This document shows positions 61,451 through 64,000 of a stretch of DNA of 64,000 bases, one piece after another. Within the stretch, counting starts at the first letter, position 1, and each line of letters begins with the position of its first letter. The translations under genes were made by a program, and so were the position numbers. The notes beneath the pieces are model-generated. The model made no database searches. It was not told the DNA's origin and was given only the letters and a program-made list of their open reading frames with translations. The stretch lies in contig NZ_JPWF01000011.1 in NCBI RefSeq assembly GCF_003326675.1, forward strand, positions 62,001 to 126,000, written 5' to 3'. The DNA is from Thalassospira profundimaris. GTDB taxonomy: Bacteria; Pseudomonadota; Alphaproteobacteria; Rhodospirillales; Thalassospiraceae.

Positions 61451-62675
61451 TTTCCATCAGGGTGGCCCGATTACAACACTTCATCGCATCCTTGACCGCA
61501 ACCCGGAAGAACTCGCCTACGAGATGACGGCCTTTGCCCGCCAGCGGCGCCAAACCCTGATCCTGCCGTGCCTGTATTCCGAACTTGAAACACCGGCCAT
61601 GACGACCATCGTCAATGGCCTTAAACAGGCCACATATATTGATCAGATCGTGGTTGGTCTGGACCGGGCCAATGCCCAGCAATATCTGCATGCCCGCGAA
61701 TTTTTCAAAGACCTGCCCCAGCATGTCCGCATTTTGTGGAATGACGGACCGCGCCTGCGCAGTGTTCATGACCGGCTTGCCGAATATGATCTTGCCCGTT
61801 ACGAACCTGGCAAAGGGCGCAATGTCTGGTATTGCATGGGATATACTTTGGCATCCGGGCGCAGTTCCGTGATTGGCATTCATGATTGCGACATTGCAAC
61901 CTATACCCCCGATCTTCCGGCCAAACTGATGTATCCGATTGCCAATCCGGCATTTAATTTTGCCTTCGCCAAGGGCTATTACGCCCGTGTTGCCAATGGC
62001 ACACTTAAAGGTCGGGTTTGCCGCCTGTTTGTCACGCCGCTCATCCGGGCACTCAAACAGGTGGTCGGCAAGACAGACTTCCTGAACTATCTTGATTGTT
62101 TCCGCTATTCCCTGTCGGGCGAAATGGCGATCCGGACCGATGTTGCCTATGGCTTGCGGGTTGCGTCTGACTGGGGGCTTGAAGTCTCCATGCTTTCGGA
62201 AATGTATCGTAATCACACGGTGCATCGACTGGCACAGGTCGATATCGCTGACGTCTATGACCACAAACACCGTGAATTTGACCCGGCACAAAAAGATGAC
62301 GGGCTGTCACGTATGGCTGGCGATATTGCCAAATCCCTGTTCCGCAAACTCGCCACCCAGGGCACGATATTCTCGCACGAGACATTCCGTACTCTTAAGG
62401 CAACCTATTATCGCGTTGCACTGGATTTGATCGAACAATATCGCGCCGATGCATTGTTTAACGGCCTTAAGATCAATCGCGACGAAGAAGAAAAATGCGT
62501 CGAGGTTCTGTCCGAAGTCATCATCAGTGCCGGTCAGCACTATCTTGAAAACCCGCTTGAAAGCCCGTTCATTCCGAGCTGGCAGCGTGTTGAAAGTGCG
62601 ATGGGCGACATCTTCGAACACCTTTCCAGCGCCGTCGAAGACGACCTGAACGATATGGAAATAGGCAAGGAATAA
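61443..62675 (+). CDS. Glucosyl-3-phosphoglycerate synthase-like glycosyltransferase
   Basis: A GT-A type glycosyltransferase of 410 residues with nucleotide-sugar motif IVVGLDRANAQQYL and the metal-binding IGIHDCDIATYTPDLPAKLMYP (D-x-D) near 145. The late LRVASDWGLEVSMLSEMYRN is typical of GpgS-type GT81 enzymes. It joins a sugar from a nucleotide donor to 3-phosphoglycerate; the phosphatase encoded just upstream finishes the solute. The layout (phosphatase first, 8-base overlap) indicates a dedicated two-gene osmoprotectant operon. Glucose is favoured over mannose by family, not proven. Confidence 0.85.
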   Translation: MADFHQGGPITTLHRILDRNPEELAYEMTAFARQRRQTLILPCLYSELETPAMTTIVNGLKQATYIDQIVVGLDRANAQQYLHAREFFKDLPQHVRILWNDGPRLRSVHDRLAEYDLARYEPGKGRNVWYCMGYTLASGRSSVIGIHDCDIATYTPDLPAKLMYPIANPAFNFAFAKGYYARVANGTLKGRVCRLFVTPLIRALKQVVGKTDFLNYLDCFRYSLSGEMAIRTDVAYGLRVASDWGLEVSMLSEMYRNHTVHRLAQVDIADVYDHKHREFDPAQKDDGLSRMAGDIAKSLFRKLATQGTIFSHETFRTLKATYYRVALDLIEQYRADALFNGLKINRDEEEKCVEVLSEVIISAGQHYLENPLESPFIPSWQRVESAMGDIFEHLSSAVEDDLNDMEIGKE

Positions 62676-62705
62676 AGAGTTCCGGTTTGTCAGGATAAGA
62701 CCTGA

Positions 62706-63197
62706 TTACGACATCATTTCCGACATCGGGAAAATGGCCAGGAAGACCTGAAGAACGTCTTCCTGGCCTTCTTTTTTCAGCACTACAGGCAGTAAAAGAC
62801 GGATACCCTTGCGCCATTCCTTCTGGAAAACTTGCAACTGATGAAGCTGCGGCTGCCCTGTGGTCCGCGCCATTGACAGGGCAGCATGCAGTGACGTTGA
62901 GAAATGGCAATCGACTTCGCGGGCAAAGGCACCGCGCCAATCTTCGCCAGTCAGCGCGACGATGTTTTCCCCTTCCAGAAGTATCTGAAAATCATCCTTG
63001 TCGGGGTGGTATTCATAAATGCTGATATCGTTGATCCAGGAACTCAAATTATCCGGGGTGAAATCATCACGTGTTGGCATATTGCCGTCGGCGAACTGCC
63101 ACCAAAGCGCAAGCAGGTCTCGGGCCTGACGCGGTGCGCTTTCCCCAAGACTTTCAAGCGGAACTTCCTTGTCCTGCGAACTGTATTGCGCTGTCAT
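62706..63197 (-). CDS. PAS-domain-like protein, paralogue 1
   Basis: A protein of 163 residues of the short PAS_5-like group. LLALWWQFADGNMPTRDDFTP at the N-terminus is followed by NDISIYEYHPDKDDFQILLEG, the PAS-like core, and LHQLQVFQKEWRKGIRLLLPV near the end. No effector domain is present. These proteins are frequent in Rhodospirillales genomes and their role is unknown. It is transcribed with the next paralogue. Confidence 0.85.
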   Translation of the reverse strand: MTAQYSSQDKEVPLESLGESAPRQARDLLALWWQFADGNMPTRDDFTPDNLSSWINDISIYEYHPDKDDFQILLEGENIVALTGEDWRGAFAREVDCHFSTSLHAALSMARTTGQPQLHQLQVFQKEWRKGIRLLLPVVLKKEGQEDVLQVFLAIFPMSEMMS

Positions 63198-63214
63198 CCC
63201 CTACCCGCCAGATA

Positions 63215-63727
63215 TCAGATGTAATGCATGGGCTCATACTCGAAACGCACGCCAAGAACCTGAAAAACCGGATCACCCAAATGATCAACCGTCTGGGCCG
63301 GCATCAAAACCCGCAACCATTGGCGACGATTGCCATGCGGACCGATCAGATGCACATAGTGGAATGTCGGCCGCTTTGTCTTAAGGGTTTTATGCAGAGC
63401 CGCCATCAGACAGGTACCGTATTTCAGATCAATCTCGCGCGGTGTAGATCCCTGAAAACTCTCGCCATTCAGGGCGACGATTGACGGGGCATCTATGCGC
63501 ACAAGGAAGTCATTTTTGACGGGAAGATATTCATAAAGGCAAATGTCATCACGCCATTGCCGCAGGCGTTCGGCACGTAAAATGGTGCGGGACGGAATGG
63601 TTTCACTGCCTGCCTGGGCAAAGGCATCATACCAAAGATCAACCAGCGTGATGATGCTGCTATCAACATTGTCTGGCAAACGATCAAGTTCGGTATCCGT
63701 CGCGTCAAGCAAATACGATGCTGTCAT
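63215..63727 (-). CDS. PAS-domain-like protein, paralogue 2
   Basis: A protein of 170 residues with the same architecture as its neighbour: LVDLWYDAFAQAGSETIPSR, DDICLYEYLPVKNDFLVRID, then HLIGPHGNRRQWLRVLMPA. The ATG at 63727 follows GGGAGA. The gap to the paralogue downstream is 17 bases. Confidence 0.85.
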   Translation of the reverse strand: MTASYLLDATDTELDRLPDNVDSSIITLVDLWYDAFAQAGSETIPSRTILRAERLRQWRDDICLYEYLPVKNDFLVRIDAPSIVALNGESFQGSTPREIDLKYGTCLMAALHKTLKTKRPTFHYVHLIGPHGNRRQWLRVLMPAQTVDHLGDPVFQVLGVRFEYEPMHYI

Positions 63728-63794
63728 GGCCAATCTCCCACTTATGCAGGTGGGAAAACCCTACCTTAAAACAAGTATTAGCGACAAATATTCG

Positions 63795-63998
63795 CTATTT
63801 TCCACGATAGAAAAAGTGGGTCACAAAAACCTGGGAAATCACCTTTCCCTGGCGGTCCGTCGCCGTCACAGGCAACAACAGTCGAAGCCATTCCTCCCAG
63901 ATTTTGCGCTCATAGCCGATCTTGTGAAAAACCGGCTGCCCGCGATCAATGACATCAAGCAATGTGGCAAGCAAAGTCGTCCCGAAATCAAGATCGAT
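63795..63998 (-). CDS. PAS-domain-like protein, paralogue 3 (C-terminal part, cut by window edge)
   Basis: A frame open from the right edge gives 67 residues ending in VTHFFYRGK and a TAG at 63795-63797. It contains DFGTTLLATLLDVIDRG and KIWEEWLRLLLPV, matching the last part of the two downstream paralogues, so a third tandem copy extends beyond the window. Confidence 0.75.
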   Translation of the reverse strand: MDLDFGTTLLATLLDVIDRGQPVFHKIGYERKIWEEWLRLLLPVTATDRQGKVISQVFVTHFFYRGK

Positions 63999-64000
63999 CT

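Noticed and set aside
1..64000. CRISPR arrays, tRNA, rRNA, insertion sequences
   Set aside because: No regularly spaced repeats, cloverleaf, rRNA-like stretch, transposase frame or terminal inverted repeats were found by reading. A dedicated tRNA/ncRNA scan was not possible.

Overview
The window looks like a piece of a marine alphaproteobacterial chromosome, most likely Rhodospirillales and close to Thalassospira. This is inferred from gene content and moderate-to-high G+C coding, not from a marker gene. Supporting features are four TRAP-type uptake systems or modules, an alphaproteobacterial protocatechuate operon with a divergent PcaQ activator, a small DUF3126 protein, tamA-tamB, and several short PAS-like paralogues. 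No rRNA, tRNA, CRISPR array, insertion sequence or prophage was found.

Layout. 0-5.5 kb: ridA, a hydrolase-OsmC fusion, a GNAT, a thioesterase/ornithine-cyclodeaminase pair, a kynurenine-formamidase-like hydrolase and a SnoaL-like protein. 5.6-13.8 kb: a divergent catabolic locus. A TRAP transporter, an M81 metallopeptidase and a D-serine-dehydratase-like enzyme run leftward; ridA, an RpiR/SIS regulator and a KdgK-like kinase run rightward. Three copies of a 15-bp dyad lie in the divergent promoter region. 13.8-20.3 kb: tamA-tamB. 20.5-23.7 kb: two convergent genes with related acetyltransferase domains, one fused to a RimK-like ATP-grasp ligase and the other to a C39-type peptidase. This pair is the best candidate for an undescribed system. 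23.8-26 kb: small sulfur/phosphatase-like genes, TenA and a GNAT.

26-37.4 kb: the complete protocatechuate branch of the beta-ketoadipate pathway (pcaDCHG-IJF and pcaB), pcaQ, and a TRAP transporter. The same 38-bp operator pattern (GGTTATG-N24-CATAACY) occurs at the pcaD/pcaQ promoter and in front of the TRAP genes. 37.4-46.4 kb: an A+T-rich orphan gene, a PobR-like AraC regulator, an NMT1/SsuA-type ABC importer, a flavoprotein, a MORN-like lipoprotein and an immunity-like orphan. 46.4-50.6 kb: an MFS pump with its MarR regulator and two operators over the promoter, a siderophore-interacting reductase, DUF3126 and a GST. 50.7-56.3 kb: a TRAP-TAXI transporter with AtuA-type proteins and a divergent LysR gene whose start codon sits in the loop of a perfect dyad.

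56.4-64 kb: hpt, two envelope-type small proteins, pobA (feeding 4-hydroxybenzoate into the pca pathway), a periplasmic solute-binding-like protein, a phosphatase/synthase pair for a glycosyl-glycerate compatible solute, and three tandem PAS-like paralogues, the last cut by the window edge. Overall the region combines scavenging of organic acids and aromatics, osmoprotection and envelope assembly.
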